Shown here: piece by piece, positions 1 to 14,252 of the stretch
How the letters are laid out: each line of letters opens with the position of its first letter
How positions within the stretch are numbered: position 1 is the stretch's first letter
DNA from: Pseudomonadota bacterium
GTDB taxonomy: Bacteria > Pseudomonadota > Gammaproteobacteria > Burkholderiales > Thiobacteraceae
Length of the DNA stretch: 64,000 nt
Assembly: GCA_021812385.1 (NCBI GenBank)
Contig: JAKANO010000012.1
Coordinates: 1 to 64,000, forward strand
Direction of reading: 5' to 3'
Position numbers and translations under genes: made by a program
The notes under the pieces: generated by a model
Told to the model about the DNA's origin: nothing
Seen by the model: only the letters and a program-made list of their open reading frames with translations
The model's database searches: none

Positions 1-2291
1 AAATTGCTCAGCGCGATTTCGCCGATGGCTAGCTTGAGCGGTGCGGAGACGACTTGGATGCCGCCGAAGTACAGGCTGTCCCATTTCAAAAAGTCGTTGC
101 TATTGACCTGGTCCACGCTGGCGAATTGATTGATCTGCGCCGTGCCGTTGTAGCGCACGACCGGTTCGGCGGCGAGATTGGCATCCAGCTTGCCGCGCGC
201 CGAGAGCGTGCCGCTGGTGACGGTGATATGCACTTTATCCGAGAAGTAAGGCTGCGCCGGCAGGATCGGGACGTTTTTCAAGTTCACCTGCAGCTTGGCC
301 GTCAACGGTTGCGGGCTGAACTTGCCGTCGAGCGCGATGCGGCCGGAGCGCCCCATTTGCGCGTTGAGGCTGAGATTAGCGATAGATTTGGGCGCCGAAG
401 ACAGGTGTTCGACGTGCGCTTGAATATGCTCCAAGCCGATGTTGGCGGTTTGCGTCTTTAACGCTTCGTCGCGCAGGCGCAGCGCAGTGCCGTCGACGAT
501 GATTTTTGCGATCTCGTATTGCCATGCCGCGCCCGCCTTGGTGGGCGCTTTGGCCGGCGTGCTGCTGCTTGCGCGCACCAGCTGCGTGAGGTTGATCTTG
601 CCCGCTGAATCGCGCACCACATTGAGCTGGGTATTTTTAAGCGCAACTTCGCCAAGGGCGATGCGTTGCTTGCCGAGGTCGAGCGCGCCGCCTTGGATAT
701 CAAGATTGCCAAGTTGCAGCAGATCGTTCTTGTCGCCAACTTGGCGCGCTTTGAGGTTGGCCACTTGCACGCCGAGCTCGCTTAAGGTGACGGCGAGTTC
801 GGGGTTCTTATCCTTGGAGGGTTCTGCTGCCTGCGCCAAGTTGAAGCGCGTGGCTAGACCCAGCGTGCCCTGGCTGATTTGCAGCGCGAGGGCTTGATCG
901 TAGTAGGGCGCAAACGCTTTGATCGGGAGCGCTGCGAGCGTTACGCTGCCCTGCACGCCGAGCGGTTGCAGCACCAGATCGGCATTGGCCTTGAGGCTTG
1001 CGCCTTCCGGGCCGGTGGCGCTGAAATCGATTTTGCCGCTGTGGCCTTTTTCGCTGCCGATGCCTTGTGCGCCAATGTGCTCGACATTCAGCAGGGTTTC
1101 AAAGGGATGCGGCACGGCCTCATCGCGCACCTGCACGGCGACGCGGTCGAGCGTGGCTTGCTTGATTTCGAACCAGGGCAAGGGCTCGTCGGTTTTATCC
1201 GGCTCGACCAGGTTGGCGAGATTGAGTCGACCGTTCCGATCGCGCCGCACATACAGCTCGCCATCGCTGGCGGCAACGCTGTCGATGGCGAAGCGCTTGA
1301 CCAAGGGCTCCACGCTGCGCAGATTGACCGTCAGCTGTTTTAATTTGAGCGTCGGGACATCCTTTGCTTCATTCAGGGCGAGATCGCGCAGCGTTGCCGT
1401 GCCGGAGATGGACAGCTTGGGCGCTTGGTCTTGCGGCTGCTGAAAAGCGATTTTCAGGTCGGTGCTGAGCGCGCCGGAGGGCAGGGTGAAGTAAAGCTTT
1501 TTCGGTACATAACTCAAATAAGTGCCGAGCTGCAATCGATCGAGCTTGAGCTCCAAACTGCTTTCGCGATCCTTTTCGAACGGCTTGCTCTGGCCGCTGA
1601 GATCGAGGCGCGCGCCGTTGACCACGGCGGAAAATTCCGGCTGCACATAATCGTCGACGCGGTAAAACAGGTCGGACAGAAACGGGATCACGACGCGCAG
1701 GTTGCGCACGGTGTGCATCTTGTGTTGCGGCCGGTCGTCGAAATCGATTTGGCCGCCGAGGATTTGAATGTTGTTGAGGGAGAACGACAGCGGCTTGGAT
1801 TTTTCAGGTTTTTGCGCGGGCGTTGCAGGCGGCGGCGTAAATTTTTCCAGCAGGTCTTGAAAGTTGTAAGTCTCGTCCAGGTTGCGCTGCAAGCGCAGTT
1901 TGGGTTCGGTGAGCCGAATCTCGCGCAACACCGGGCCACCGAAGGCGAGCGAGGCCAATTGGGCGTTTGCATAGAGTTCGCGGAAGGCCACGAACGGCGT
2001 CTTGCCGTCCGCCTCGGCCAGGGTAAAGTTGTCGACCGTGACCGATAGCGCCAAGGGGTTGACGTGAATGGCGCCGACCGTGACCTTGCGCCCGAGTTTT
2101 TGCGACAGCGTGTCGGTCAGGTAGGACTTGAGCAAGGGCGGCCCGGCGAAATACAGGGTCGCGCAAATGCCCAGGAACGCCGCCAGCAAGGTGATCCCGG
2201 TTTTTTTCACGCGCGGCTTTTGCGCCGTGGCCAGCAGATTTTCGCGGTTCAGCCAGGAGCGCCAGGCGAGCAGTTTAGAGAGCTTATTCAT
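1..2291 (-). CDS. AsmA-like / DUF748 domain protein (3' end cut by window edge)
   Basis: The reading frame is open from an ATG at 2291 to the left edge, so at least 763 residues are present and the C terminus is missing. After a basic N terminus there is one hydrophobic segment at about residues 32-55, then a long region of repeating beta-rich units (patterns such as LTEPKLRLQR and ISGTATLRDLALN) typical of the AsmA/DUF748 group. Members of that group are inner-membrane-anchored periplasmic proteins related to bridge-like lipid transport and outer-membrane homeostasis. The start overlaps the stop of the thioredoxin gene by 8 nt (ATGAATAA), so the two are probably translationally coupled. Family assignment is by fold pattern; the substrate is unknown. 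Confidence 0.75.
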   Translation of the reverse strand, partial: MNKLSKLLAWRSWLNRENLLATAQKPRVKKTGITLLAAFLGICATLYFAGPPLLKSYLTDTLSQKLGRKVTVGAIHVNPLALSVTVDNFTLAEADGKTPFVAFRELYANAQLASLAFGGPVLREIRLTEPKLRLQRNLDETYNFQDLLEKFTPPPATPAQKPEKSKPLSFSLNNIQILGGQIDFDDRPQHKMHTVRNLRVVIPFLSDLFYRVDDYVQPEFSAVVNGARLDLSGQSKPFEKDRESSLELKLDRLQLGTYLSYVPKKLYFTLPSGALSTDLKIAFQQPQDQAPKLSISGTATLRDLALNEAKDVPTLKLKQLTVNLRSVEPLVKRFAIDSVAASDGELYVRRDRNGRLNLANLVEPDKTDEPLPWFEIKQATLDRVAVQVRDEAVPHPFETLLNVEHIGAQGIGSEKGHSGKIDFSATGPEGASLKANADLVLQPLGVQGSVTLAALPIKAFAPYYDQALALQISQGTLGLATRFNLAQAAEPSKDKNPELAVTLSELGVQVANLKARQVGDKNDLLQLGNLDIQGGALDLGKQRIALGEVALKNTQLNVVRDSAGKINLTQLVRASSSTPAKAPTKAGAAWQYEIAKIIVDGTALRLRDEALKTQTANIGLEHIQAHVEHLSSAPKSIANLSLNAQMGRSGRIALDGKFSPQPLTAKLQVNLKNVPILPAQPYFSDKVHITVTSGTLSARGKLDANLAAEPVVRYNGTAQINQFASVDQVNSNDFLKWDSLYFGGIQVVSAPLKLAIGEIALSN

Positions 2292-2868
2292 GGATGAGCT
2301 TCCGTATCATGGCCTCGATTTCCGGATGATCAAATTCGCGCCCGCCGATCGCGCGGTAGGCGATGCGCCCTTGCTTGTCGACGATGAAGCTGGTGGGCAA
2401 GCCTTGCACATGCCATTGCGCGGATGCTTGCCCTTTGGCGTCGAGCAGGATGGGGAAAGTCGGGGCGGGATCGAGCTCGCCGGTGAAAGAAAACACCAAG
2501 TCGAAGCTCTCGATTTGATCGGCCGCAAAAATCATGAAAGGCGTGCCCTTGAGTTTTTGATACAGGCGCTCCAGCGACGGCATTTCGCGGCGGCACGGCG
2601 GGCACCAAGTGGCCCAGAAATTGACCAGGACGACTTGGCCTTTGTAGTCGCTGAGCTTGCGCGTTTTACCGTCCAGATCTTTGAGCGTAAAAGCAGGTGC
2701 CGCTGGGCGCGGCGCGAGCGCCGTGAGCTTATGCGTGAGATCGGGCAGATCGGTTTGCGCGCTGACCGGCATGGCGGCCAGCGCGGGTAAAAACAAAACA
2801 ATGCTAACGAATGCCCGTGCCGCTTGGGCAAGCGAGGTTTTCCAATTTGCCGCTGTAGGTTTTGCCAT
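2284..2868 (-). CDS. TlpA-family periplasmic thiol-disulfide oxidoreductase
   Basis: The protein is 194 aa. A hydrophobic N-terminal segment (about residues 17-38) suggests a signal peptide or anchor, followed by an AhpC/TSA-TlpA fold with the active site Cys89-Pro-Pro-Cys92 in the context NFWATWCPPC and a cis-Pro loop (GLPTSF). Such proteins reduce periplasmic disulfides, for instance in cytochrome c maturation or repair. The ATG at 2868 is chosen because GGAGG lies 5 nt before it; an in-frame ATG at 2883 lacks this site. The gene overlaps the upstream exported-unknown gene by about 65 nt and the downstream AsmA-like gene by 8 nt, so the three form one unit. The client protein cannot be read from context. 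Confidence 0.88.
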   Translation of the reverse strand: MAKPTAANWKTSLAQAARAFVSIVLFLPALAAMPVSAQTDLPDLTHKLTALAPRPAAPAFTLKDLDGKTRKLSDYKGQVVLVNFWATWCPPCRREMPSLERLYQKLKGTPFMIFAADQIESFDLVFSFTGELDPAPTFPILLDAKGQASAQWHVQGLPTSFIVDKQGRIAYRAIGGREFDHPEIEAMIRKLIHE

Positions 2869-3358
2869 GTTGCCTCCACACATAGACCAAATCGAAGCGC
2901 GTGCCGGGTGCGATGCGCGGCGTGGTGAACCCTTGTGCCCAATCGCCTTCTTCGAAGCTCATGTCGTCCGGCAGAATCGAGTAGCTGAAGTCGGCGTCGA
3001 GCTTCTTCCACGTTGCGATCCATTCCGACTTGGTGCGCAGCCGATGTTGCTTGCCGTCGGCGGTAATATAGCGCCATTCTGCCACACGGTAAGACAGCGG
3101 GGCGCTGGTCTCGTTGCGCGCGATGGTGCCGAAGATGCAGTAGTCGTGCATGCTGGCGTAAATCGCCGGCGGCAGGTCGCGCGACGCGTAGGTGGCTTGC
3201 ACGAATTCCGGCAGCAGTTGCACGAGTTCCAGGCTGAAGCCGCGATCGGATTTTTTCCAGGACTTGAGGCCGGTTTCCGGATTGGTGGTGACGATGGTGT
3301 CGGCCGCCCAGCTTGCAGCGGCCAAGCTCAACAGCAGCCCGCCGATCAACGCGCGCAT
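2804..3358 (-). CDS. Exported protein of unknown function
   Basis: The product is 184 aa with a clear signal peptide (MRALIGGLLLSLAAASWA, cleavage near residue 18-19), so it is probably periplasmic. The mature part is rich in aromatic residues and contains only two cysteines, at about residues 74 and 177, which could form a disulfide. That fits with the overlapping downstream TlpA-like thioredoxin. I do not recognise the family. The gene starts 3 nt after the ilvD stop region on the same strand, so it is probably co-transcribed with ilvD and the thioredoxin. Confidence 0.7.
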   Translation of the reverse strand: MRALIGGLLLSLAAASWAADTIVTTNPETGLKSWKKSDRGFSLELVQLLPEFVQATYASRDLPPAIYASMHDYCIFGTIARNETSAPLSYRVAEWRYITADGKQHRLRTKSEWIATWKKLDADFSYSILPDDMSFEEGDWAQGFTTPRIAPGTRFDLVYVWRQHGKTYSGKLENLACPSGTGIR

Positions 3359-3361
3359 CGC

Positions 3362-5218
3362 TTAGTCCTTGGGTTCCAATTGCGATACATCGCGCACCGC
3401 GCCGGTGGCGGCCGAAGTGGTCATGGCGGCATAAGCGCGCAGCGCATGCGACACGATGCGATTGCGCGCCACCGGCTGCCAGGCTTTTTTGCCCTTGGCC
3501 TGCATGGCGGCGCGGCGCGTGGCGAGTTCTTCGTCGCTCACCTTGAGGTGGATGCCGCGATTCGGAATGTCGATCTCGATGCTGTCGCCTTCCTGCACCA
3601 GCCCGATGGCGCCGCCCTCCGCCGCTTCCGGCGAGACGTGGCCGATGGAAAGACCCGAGGTGCCGCCGGAGAAGCGGCCGTCGGTAATCAGCGCGCAGGC
3701 CTTGCCCAGCCCTTTCGATTTCAAGTAGCTGGTCGGGTACAACATCTCCTGCATGCCGGGGCCGCCCTTGGGGCCTTCGTAGCGGATGATGACGACGTCG
3801 CCGGCTTGCACTTTATCGCCGAGAATCGCTTCCACGGCGTCGTCCTGGCTTTCGAAAATGCGCGCCGGGCCGGTGAATTTTAGATTGCTCGCATCCACGC
3901 CGGCGGTCTTGACGATGCAGCCGTCGAGCGCGAGATTGCCGTGCAGCACGGCCAGGCCGCCATCTTGCGAATAGGCGTGGGCTTTGTCGCGCAGGCAGCC
4001 GTTGGCGCGGTCGGTGTCGAGCGTGGCGTAGCGCTTGCTCTGCGAGAACGCGACTTGCGTCGGCACATTGCCGGGCGCGGCGCGGAAAAACTCTAGCACC
4101 TTGGGATCTTGGGTGCGCATGATGTCCCAGTGCTCCAGCGCATCGGCCATGGTCGGGCTGTGGATGGTGTGTACATCGCGGTGCAAGATGCCGGCGCGGT
4201 CCAGCTCGCCCAAAATCGCCATCACGCCGCCGGCGCGGTGCACGTCTTCCATGTGGTAATCCTGCGAAGCGGGCGCGACCTTGGACAAGTTCGGCACCTT
4301 GCGCGACATGCGGTCGATGTCCTTCATGGTGAAATCCACGCCACCTTCGTGCGCCGCCGCGAGCAAATGCAGCACGGTGTTGGTGGAGCCGCCCATGGCG
4401 ATGTCCAAAGAAATGGCGTTCTCGAATGCGTCGAAGGTGGCGATGCTGCGCGGCAGCACCGTGTAGTCGTCGCGCTCGTAATGCGACTTTGCCAACGCCA
4501 CGATCAAGCGCCCGGCTTCTAAAAATAAACGTTTACGATCGGCGTGGGTGGCCAGGGTCGAGCCGTTGCCCGGCAGCGAAAGTCCTAGCGCCTCGGTCAG
4601 GCAGTTCATGGAATTGGCGGTGAACATGCCGGAGCAGGAGCCGCAGGTCGGGCAAGCCGAGCGTTCCATCTCCATCACGTCGGCATCGGAATTTTTCGAA
4701 TCGGCGGCGGACACCATCGCATCCACCAAATCCAGGTGCACGACCTTGCCTTGGATCACGGCCTTGCCCGCTTCCATCGGCCCGCCGGAAACAAACACGG
4801 TGGGAATATTCAAACGCATCGCCGCCATCAGCATGCCCGGCGTGATTTTGTCGCAATTGGAAATGCACACCAGCGCATCGGCGCAATGCGCGTTCACCAT
4901 GTACTCCACGCTGTCCGCGATCAACTCGCGCGAGGGCAGCGAATACAGCATGCCGCCGTGGCCCATGGCGATGCCGTCATCCACCGCGATGGTGTTGAAT
5001 TCCTTGGCCACGCCGCCGGCTTGCTCGATTTCGCGCGCGACCAGTTGCCCCATGTCTTTCAAGTGCACATGGCCGGGCACGAATTGCGTGAATGAATTCG
5101 CGATGGCGATAATCGGCTTGTCGAAGTCGGCATTGGTCATGCCGGTGGCGCGCCACAAGGCGCGCGCGCCGGCCATGTTGCGGCCTTGGGTGGTGGTGTG
5201 GGAACGGTAGCGGGGCAT
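3362..5218 (-). CDS. ilvD: Dihydroxy-acid dehydratase
   Basis: The protein is 618 aa, the usual length for IlvD. It dehydrates 2,3-dihydroxy-isovalerate and -methylvalerate to 2-oxo acids in valine, isoleucine and leucine synthesis in the cytosol. Diagnostic stretches are [10 protein letters not shown] and [19 protein letters not shown], which hold Fe-S cluster cysteines, then PGNGS, and the C-terminal [29 protein letters not shown] precedes the ATG at 5218. It is divergent from lgt. No other ilv genes are adjacent; the acetolactate-synthase-like gene at 28 kb is separate. Confidence 0.97.
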   Translation of the reverse strand: MPRYRSHTTTQGRNMAGARALWRATGMTNADFDKPIIAIANSFTQFVPGHVHLKDMGQLVAREIEQAGGVAKEFNTIAVDDGIAMGHGGMLYSLPSRELIADSVEYMVNAHCADALVCISNCDKITPGMLMAAMRLNIPTVFVSGGPMEAGKAVIQGKVVHLDLVDAMVSAADSKNSDADVMEMERSACPTCGSCSGMFTANSMNCLTEALGLSLPGNGSTLATHADRKRLFLEAGRLIVALAKSHYERDDYTVLPRSIATFDAFENAISLDIAMGGSTNTVLHLLAAAHEGGVDFTMKDIDRMSRKVPNLSKVAPASQDYHMEDVHRAGGVMAILGELDRAGILHRDVHTIHSPTMADALEHWDIMRTQDPKVLEFFRAAPGNVPTQVAFSQSKRYATLDTDRANGCLRDKAHAYSQDGGLAVLHGNLALDGCIVKTAGVDASNLKFTGPARIFESQDDAVEAILGDKVQAGDVVIIRYEGPKGGPGMQEMLYPTSYLKSKGLGKACALITDGRFSGGTSGLSIGHVSPEAAEGGAIGLVQEGDSIEIDIPNRGIHLKVSDEELATRRAAMQAKGKKAWQPVARNRIVSHALRAYAAMTTSAATGAVRDVSQLEPKD

Positions 5219-5311
5219 GATTTTCCTCGAAAAAAATATCGCGGGCGCGGCCAGGGCTTGTGGAACACGTATAATAAGCGCTTTATTTTAACTGATTCTT
5301 ACACGACCCCC

Positions 5312-6082
5312 ATGTTTGTTCATCCCGATTTTGACCCTATTGCGCTTCATATTGGCCCGCTCGCGGTGCGTTGGTATGGCTTGATGTACTTATTGGCCTT
5401 CGTCATGGTGATCATTCTAGGACGGCATCGCATTAAAACCCGCCCCGCTTCCGGTTGGACCAACCAGATGTTGGACGACGTGTTGTTTTATGGGGTTTTG
5501 GGGGTGGTGTTGGGCGGGCGGCTGGGGCATGTGCTGTTTTACCAGCCCGATTATTACCTGGCGAACCCGCTGCACATTTTGTATGTGTGGGAAGGCGGCA
5601 TGTCGTTTCATGGCGGATTGCTGGGGGTGTTATTGGCGATGTGGTTTTATGCGCGCCGCGTCGGCATTTCGTGGTTGATGGTGACCGATTTCATTGCGCC
5701 CCTGACTCCGCTCGGCTTGGGTTTTGGCCGCATCGGCAACTTTATCAATGGCGAATTGTGGGGGCGTCCCACGGATGTGCCTTGGGGCATGATTTTTCCT
5801 AAGGTCGATACCTTGGTCCGGCATCCTTCCCAGTTGTATGAGTTTGCTTTGGAAGGCTTGGCGTTATTCGTTATTGTTTGGTTGTATTCCAGCAAACCCA
5901 GACCGGTTGGCGCGGTGTCGAGCGTGTTTCTGATCGGTTATGGCGTATTTCGTTTCGTGGCCGAATTCACCCGCGAGCCGGACAACGGCTTCCTCATGCT
6001 CGGTATGAGTTTGGGGCAGTGGTATAGCGTGCCGATGGTGCTGGTGGGCGCAGCGATGTTGTGGAAATTTACGCGCAAATAA
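5312..6082 (+). CDS. lgt: Prolipoprotein diacylglyceryl transferase
   Basis: The protein is 256 aa. Lgt moves a diacylglyceryl group from phosphatidylglycerol to the lipobox cysteine of preprolipoproteins in the inner membrane, the first step of lipoprotein maturation. Several membrane segments are present, with the family signature at [17 protein letters not shown], plus HGGLLGV and HPSQLYE. The start MFVHPDFDP at 5312 is chosen because it matches the usual Lgt N terminus; an upstream in-frame extension would reach into ilvD. A TATAAT box lies at 5270-5275 but I see no good -35 at the right distance. A strong hairpin follows the stop. Confidence 0.97.
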   Translation: MFVHPDFDPIALHIGPLAVRWYGLMYLLAFVMVIILGRHRIKTRPASGWTNQMLDDVLFYGVLGVVLGGRLGHVLFYQPDYYLANPLHILYVWEGGMSFHGGLLGVLLAMWFYARRVGISWLMVTDFIAPLTPLGLGFGRIGNFINGELWGRPTDVPWGMIFPKVDTLVRHPSQLYEFALEGLALFVIVWLYSSKPRPVGAVSSVFLIGYGVFRFVAEFTREPDNGFLMLGMSLGQWYSVPMVLVGAAMLWKFTRK

Positions 6083-6084
6083 AA

Positions 6085-6112
6085 AAAGCCGGGTTAAAAA
6101 CCCGGCTTTTTC
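6085..6112. terminator. Bidirectional intrinsic terminator between lgt and the DsrE-like gene
   Basis: A perfect stem (AAGCCGGGT / ACCCGGCTT) with an AAAA loop is flanked by an A run on the left and a T run on the right. It lies between two convergent genes, so it can stop transcription in both directions. Confidence 0.85.
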
Positions 6113-6135
6113 CGAAGCGCTGCCCTTAAAAAATA

Positions 6136-6558
6136 TTAGGGGCGAATGTAGGTCCAGCCCGCTTGCTGCTTGGCGCCAATCTCGAGAACCCCGGCAGGCA
6201 CTACGGCCACGCCTGGTAATAAATCCTCTTTAGTGACTTTCTGCGCTTTCATGGTATTGCCGCAGGCAATGACGCGCACGCCGGATTTTTCTGCGTCCTG
6301 AATGCCGTTGCCCACAGACGACTCAAGCTTGAGCATATTGAGGCCGGGGCCATAGGCAACGATTTCTACGTCGGTATTGTCTTTGCCCAGTGCTTGCTTC
6401 ACGTTCTTGGCATTGTTGAGCGCCAGGTTCCATTTGGCTGGGTCGTTGTCGCTGACTTGGATGACAAAGCTGGCTTTTTCTGGACGCGGCGGCTGCATGG
6501 CGCAACCAGCGGAGAAGGTGACCAGGAAAGCTAGAAATAGTGTGGATACTAAGCGCAT
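6136..6558 (-). CDS. DsrE-like exported protein, probable lipoprotein
   Basis: The protein is 140 aa. The N terminus is a signal peptide ending in FSAGC (Cys19), a plausible though not ideal lipobox. The mature domain (about 30-140) is a DsrE/F-type alpha-beta fold with a single conserved cysteine in VIACGNTM (Cys99) and the motifs VIQVSDNDPAKW and EIVAYGPGLNML. It is a clear paralogue of the products at 36426-36893 and of the C-terminal half of the anti-sigma factor at 38385-39062. DsrE proteins of sulfur oxidation are cytoplasmic sulfur carriers; the role of exported versions is not established. No GGAAT/CGTCTT promoter of the kind found at the two other copies is seen upstream. Confidence 0.8.
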   Translation of the reverse strand: MRLVSTLFLAFLVTFSAGCAMQPPRPEKASFVIQVSDNDPAKWNLALNNAKNVKQALGKDNTDVEIVAYGPGLNMLKLESSVGNGIQDAEKSGVRVIACGNTMKAQKVTKEDLLPGVAVVPAGVLEIGAKQQAGWTYIRP

Positions 6559-6661
6559 GAAAATCCTTTCAGGGATGGAAACGAATGTTTTGTATAACAG
6601 CGAATACTAAATTACGATTTACGCGATAATCATAATCCGCAGAGCTAAAAAGCGCAAACGC

Positions 6662-7465
6662 ATGAAAGAGATGTTGCAAGAAACCTCGATCGCGTGGAAC
6701 TCCTATTTTGGCAGTGACGCCGATGCACGCCGGCTGACGTGGACGCCCCTGGTTTGCTACGTGCTGTTGTATGGCCATTTTGCCTTGGCAGCTATGGGGT
6801 GGGTTGCTTGGTGGACGCTGTGCTGCAGCGCGCCGCTGCTCATGGTGCGCTGGTTGCTTGCGACGCACGAGCTAATGCATCTGCGCGGCGCGCGAGCAGT
6901 CGATTTGATCACGCGCTTGATGCCGATGCTGTTGACGCCGCTATCATTGGGCTATCGGGAGTTTCTCGATATTCATCGCGGCCATCATCGCTTCATGGCA
7001 ACGCCGCAAGACCCCGAGTATTTCCAGCTGCGCGGCGGCAAGCTGCAGGGCTTGTTGAATGCCATGACCGCGCCGGAGCAAGCGTTCTTGCGCTGGTTGG
7101 CACGCAAGGGCGTGGATGCTGAGTTAGTGCTCGGCGCGCTGTTGCGTTGCGCACTATTCGGGCTTTTGATCCTGCTGAGCGGGTGGAAATTTTTGTGGTA
7201 TTGGATCCCGCTGCGCGCCGCCTTCGGCGCAAGCTATTTTGCTTTTTTCTATGCCCTGCACCGGCGTGGCGACGAGTACGGTGTTTACCGGGTGACGTTG
7301 CCGGCTTGGGGTGCGCGTTTATTCGCGTTGCTGTTTGGGCGGGAGGCGCTATTGGCAACGACTTACCATGATATTCACCACGCGCATCCCCTGGTTAGCG
7401 CGGTCCACTTGCCGGAGGTTGCCCACGCCCGGGATTTACCCCAGGCCAGCTTGCCCGTAAAATAG
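6662..7465 (+). CDS. Membrane fatty acid desaturase family protein
   Basis: The protein is 267 aa with several hydrophobic segments. It carries three histidine boxes of the di-iron desaturase/hydroxylase family: HELMH at 69-73, HRGHH at 105-109 and HDIHH at 236-240. The expected activity is O2-dependent desaturation or hydroxylation of an acyl chain or similar lipid at the inner membrane. It is shorter than typical acyl-lipid desaturases (about 300-400 aa), and the substrate cannot be told. It stands alone, divergent from the DsrE-like gene; the tRNA-Ala promoter lies in its 3' end. Confidence 0.8.
   Translation: MKEMLQETSIAWNSYFGSDADARRLTWTPLVCYVLLYGHFALAAMGWVAWWTLCCSAPLLMVRWLLATHELMHLRGARAVDLITRLMPMLLTPLSLGYREFLDIHRGHHRFMATPQDPEYFQLRGGKLQGLLNAMTAPEQAFLRWLARKGVDAELVLGALLRCALFGLLILLSGWKFLWYWIPLRAAFGASYFAFFYALHRRGDEYGVYRVTLPAWGARLFALLFGREALLATTYHDIHHAHPLVSAVHLPEVAHARDLPQASLPVK
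7435..7463 (+). promoter_or_regulatory. Candidate sigma70 promoter of tRNA-Ala
   Basis: TTTACC (7435-7440) and TAAAAT (7458-7463) are separated by 17 nt. The predicted start lies about 6 nt before the mature tRNA 5' end. The promoter sits inside the last codons of the desaturase gene. Confidence 0.5.
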
Positions 7466-7475
7466 CGCTTGTCGT

Positions 7476-7551
<76 letters not shown>

Positions 7552-7569
7552 TAATGGATATACTTGAAG

Positions 7570-7593
7570 GCTCGGGTGCCCCCGGGCTTTTTT
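7570..7593 (+). terminator. Intrinsic terminator after tRNA-Ala
   Basis: A GC-rich hairpin (GCTCGGG/CCCGGGC, loop TGCC) is followed directly by six T. It lies 18 nt after the tRNA. Confidence 0.8.
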
Positions 7594-7626
7594 CTTGCCC
7601 TAGGGATTATGCCGGGCGGCCTTGGT

Positions 7627-7656
7627 TTGACGCTCATAGTCGAAAGCGAATATAAT
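7627..7656 (+). promoter_or_regulatory. Sigma70 promoter of the ATP synthase operon
   Basis: TTGACG (7627-7632) and a perfect TATAAT (7651-7656) are separated by 18 nt. They lie about 65 nt upstream of the atpI start, after the tRNA terminator. This is the best sigma70 match seen in the window. Confidence 0.75.
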
Positions 7657-7720
7657 CCCGGGGTTTTCAAGGCCGTGATTTAGAAATGCGGCGGGTTGGC
7701 CCGAATGGGGAGGTGGCCCA

Positions 7721-8949
<1,229 letters not shown>

Positions 8950-8974
8950 ATTCGTATTTTTAGTTATCAAGTAA

Positions 8975-9238
<264 letters not shown>

Positions 9239-9262
9239 GACTGACCACGCGAAAGTAAAACC

Positions 9263-9733
9263 ATGAACATAACCGCCACTCTCATCGGCCAAAGCGTCAC
9301 CTTCCTGGTGTTCGTTTGGTTCTGCATGAAGTTCGTGTGGCCGCCCATCATGAATGCTCTGGCCGAGCGCAAGAAGCTGATTGCCGACGGTCTCGCCGCC
9401 GGCGAGCGCGGCAAGCACGAACTGGAACTGGCTTCCAGGAAGGCTGCCGATTCCCTGCGCGACGCCAAGGGCCAAGCTGCGGAAGTGATCGCGCAAGCGG
9501 AAAAACGCGCTGCGCAAATCGTCGAGGAAGCCAAGGGCACCGCGAAAGCGGAAGGCGATCGCATGATCGCCGGCGCCAAGGCCGAGATCGACCAGGAAGC
9601 GACCCGCGCACGCGAAACGCTGCGCGAACAAGTCGCTGCGCTGGCCGTTGCCGGCGCCGAAAAGATCCTCCGTCGCGAAATTGATGCCAAGGCCCACGCC
9701 GACCTGCTCGAAGCCATTAAGAAGGAACTCTAA
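9263..9733 (+). CDS. atpF: F1Fo ATP synthase subunit b
   Basis: The protein is 156 aa. One N-terminal membrane helix (about 5-26) is followed by a long charged helical stalk rich in Ala, Glu and Lys, as expected for the peripheral stator that links Fo to the delta subunit. Its stop overlaps the atpH start (TAATG). Confidence 0.97.
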   Translation: MNITATLIGQSVTFLVFVWFCMKFVWPPIMNALAERKKLIADGLAAGERGKHELELASRKAADSLRDAKGQAAEVIAQAEKRAAQIVEEAKGTAKAEGDRMIAGAKAEIDQEATRARETLREQVAALAVAGAEKILRREIDAKAHADLLEAIKKEL

Positions 9734-10269
9734 TGGCTGAACTCGTCACCATCGCGCGGCCCTACGCCGAAGCCGTTTTCCGTCTTGCAAAAGACGGCAA
9801 TGCTTTCGACGATTGGTCGCGCATGTTGCAGATGGCCGCTGCCGTAGCGCAAGACGCGCAAATGATGGCGCTCATCGCCGACCCCAAGGTCAATGCTGGC
9901 GACGTGAGCCGCGTATTCCTCGGCGTGTGCGATGCCGGGCTCACCGCAGCAGGTAAAAATTTCGTCAAAGTGCTGATCGAAAACGATCGCTTGTCGGTCC
10001 TGTCGCAAATCGCGAACTTGTATGAAGCGCTTAAGCGCGAACACCAGAACGAAGTGGAAGCCGTGATTTCCTCGGCTTTTCCGCTCAATGATGTGCAAGT
10101 GCAAGCGCTTGTCGCCGGTCTGGAAAAGCGCTTCGGTCATAAGGTCAAGGCGACCACGCAGGTCGATGCCAGCCTCATCGGCGGCGCCCGCATTGCGGTG
10201 GGCGACGTGGTGATCGACGGCTCAGTCTCCGGTCAGCTGCAAAAAATGGCGTCCGCGCTTAAATCCTAG
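9733..10269 (+). CDS. atpH: F1Fo ATP synthase subunit delta
   Basis: The protein is 178 aa, soluble, of OSCP/delta type: a helical N-terminal domain beginning [12 protein letters not shown] and a C-terminal part with the family pattern [21 protein letters not shown]. It caps F1 and binds the b stalk. The ATG shares one base with the atpF stop, which indicates coupled translation. Confidence 0.97.
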   Translation: MAELVTIARPYAEAVFRLAKDGNAFDDWSRMLQMAAAVAQDAQMMALIADPKVNAGDVSRVFLGVCDAGLTAAGKNFVKVLIENDRLSVLSQIANLYEALKREHQNEVEAVISSAFPLNDVQVQALVAGLEKRFGHKVKATTQVDASLIGGARIAVGDVVIDGSVSGQLQKMASALKS

Positions 10270-10277
10270 GAGTAGCT

Positions 10278-11819
<1,542 letters not shown>

Positions 11820-11847
11820 TTTCGGGTTGGATTAATAAGGATTAGCG

Positions 11848-12744
11848 ATGGCAAGCAGCCGCGAGATTCGTGTCAAGATCAACAGCGTCAAGAACACGAA
11901 GAAAATCACCAAGGCCATGGAAATGGTGGCCGCATCCAAAATGCGCAAGGCGCAGGAACGGATGCGCGCCGCCCGCCCGTATGGCGCGAAGATCCGCGCC
12001 GTGATGCGCCGCATGAGCCATGCCAAGACCGAGTACAAGCACCCCCTGTTGCAGAAACGCGAGCAAGTCAAGAATATCGGCCTGATCGTCGTCACCTCCG
12101 ACAAGGGCTTGTGCGGCGGCCTCAACACCAACGTGCTGCGCGCCGCGTTCGGCAAGATGAAAGAGTGGGATCAGGCGGGCAAGCAGGTGCATGTGTGCGC
12201 CATCGGCAATAAGGGCTTTGGTTTCATGCAACGTTTGAACGCCAAGATTGCATCCTATCTGACGCACATGGGCGATACGCCGCACATGGAAAAACTCCTG
12301 CCGCCGGTGACAGTCATGCTGGAGAAATATCTGGCGGGCGAAATCGACGAGATCCATCTGGCCTCGACAGTGTTCGTGAATACCATGAAGCAAGAGCCGG
12401 TAGTGATGCAGTTGGCGCCGATCGTGGACGCGCCGGATCAAATGGCCAAGGCCGAAGGCGATCCAGATCGCGGCATTTTCGAGCATCACTGGGATTACAT
12501 CTACGAGCCAGATGCGAAGGAAATTCTCGATACGCTGCTTAAGCGCTACATCGAATATACGGTGTACCAAGCCGTCGCCGAGCATATGGCTTCCGAGCAG
12601 AGTGCGCGCATGGTGGCGATGAAAGCAGCCTCCGACAACGCCGGCACCCTGATCGACGAATTGACGTTGGTGTACAACAAGACGCGCCAAGCCGCGATTA
12701 CCAAAGAGCTGTCCGAGATTGTCGGCGGCGCGGCGGCGGTTTAA
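11848..12744 (+). CDS. atpG: F1Fo ATP synthase subunit gamma
   Basis: The protein is 298 aa, forming the central rotor shaft. The N terminus ([28 protein letters not shown]) and the C-terminal helix ([21 protein letters not shown]) are strongly conserved family ends. The 117-nt gap to atpD is unusually long for this operon and holds an inverted repeat. Confidence 0.98.
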   Translation: MASSREIRVKINSVKNTKKITKAMEMVAASKMRKAQERMRAARPYGAKIRAVMRRMSHAKTEYKHPLLQKREQVKNIGLIVVTSDKGLCGGLNTNVLRAAFGKMKEWDQAGKQVHVCAIGNKGFGFMQRLNAKIASYLTHMGDTPHMEKLLPPVTVMLEKYLAGEIDEIHLASTVFVNTMKQEPVVMQLAPIVDAPDQMAKAEGDPDRGIFEHHWDYIYEPDAKEILDTLLKRYIEYTVYQAVAEHMASEQSARMVAMKAASDNAGTLIDELTLVYNKTRQAAITKELSEIVGGAAAV

Positions 12745-12758
12745 GCGAAAAACGATTA

Positions 12759-12822
12759 GCCACAGAGGTCACAGAGCACACAGAGAAAGGTTTACCTCTG
12801 TGACCTCTGTGTTCTCTGTGGC
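12759..12822. repeat. Palindromic repeat with 9-nt CACAGAG units between atpG and atpD
   Basis: The left arm has CACAGAG units every 9 nt; the right arm holds the reverse-complement CTCTGTG units, and GCCACAGAG/CTCTGTGGC closes the ends. The transcript could form a long imperfect hairpin inside the ATP synthase operon. The same unit occurs at 43791-43912. No T run follows, so it is not a standard terminator. Confidence 0.85.
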
Positions 12823-12852
12823 AAAAAACAGATTTTGAATTTGACTATTTAG

Positions 12853-14241
<1,389 letters not shown>

Positions 14242-14252
14242 GGAACTGAGGC

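Noticed and set aside
5258-5275. Full sigma70 promoter for lgt
   Set aside because: The TATAAT box is good, but the nearest TTG-type element is only 6 nt away and nothing suitable lies 16-18 nt upstream.
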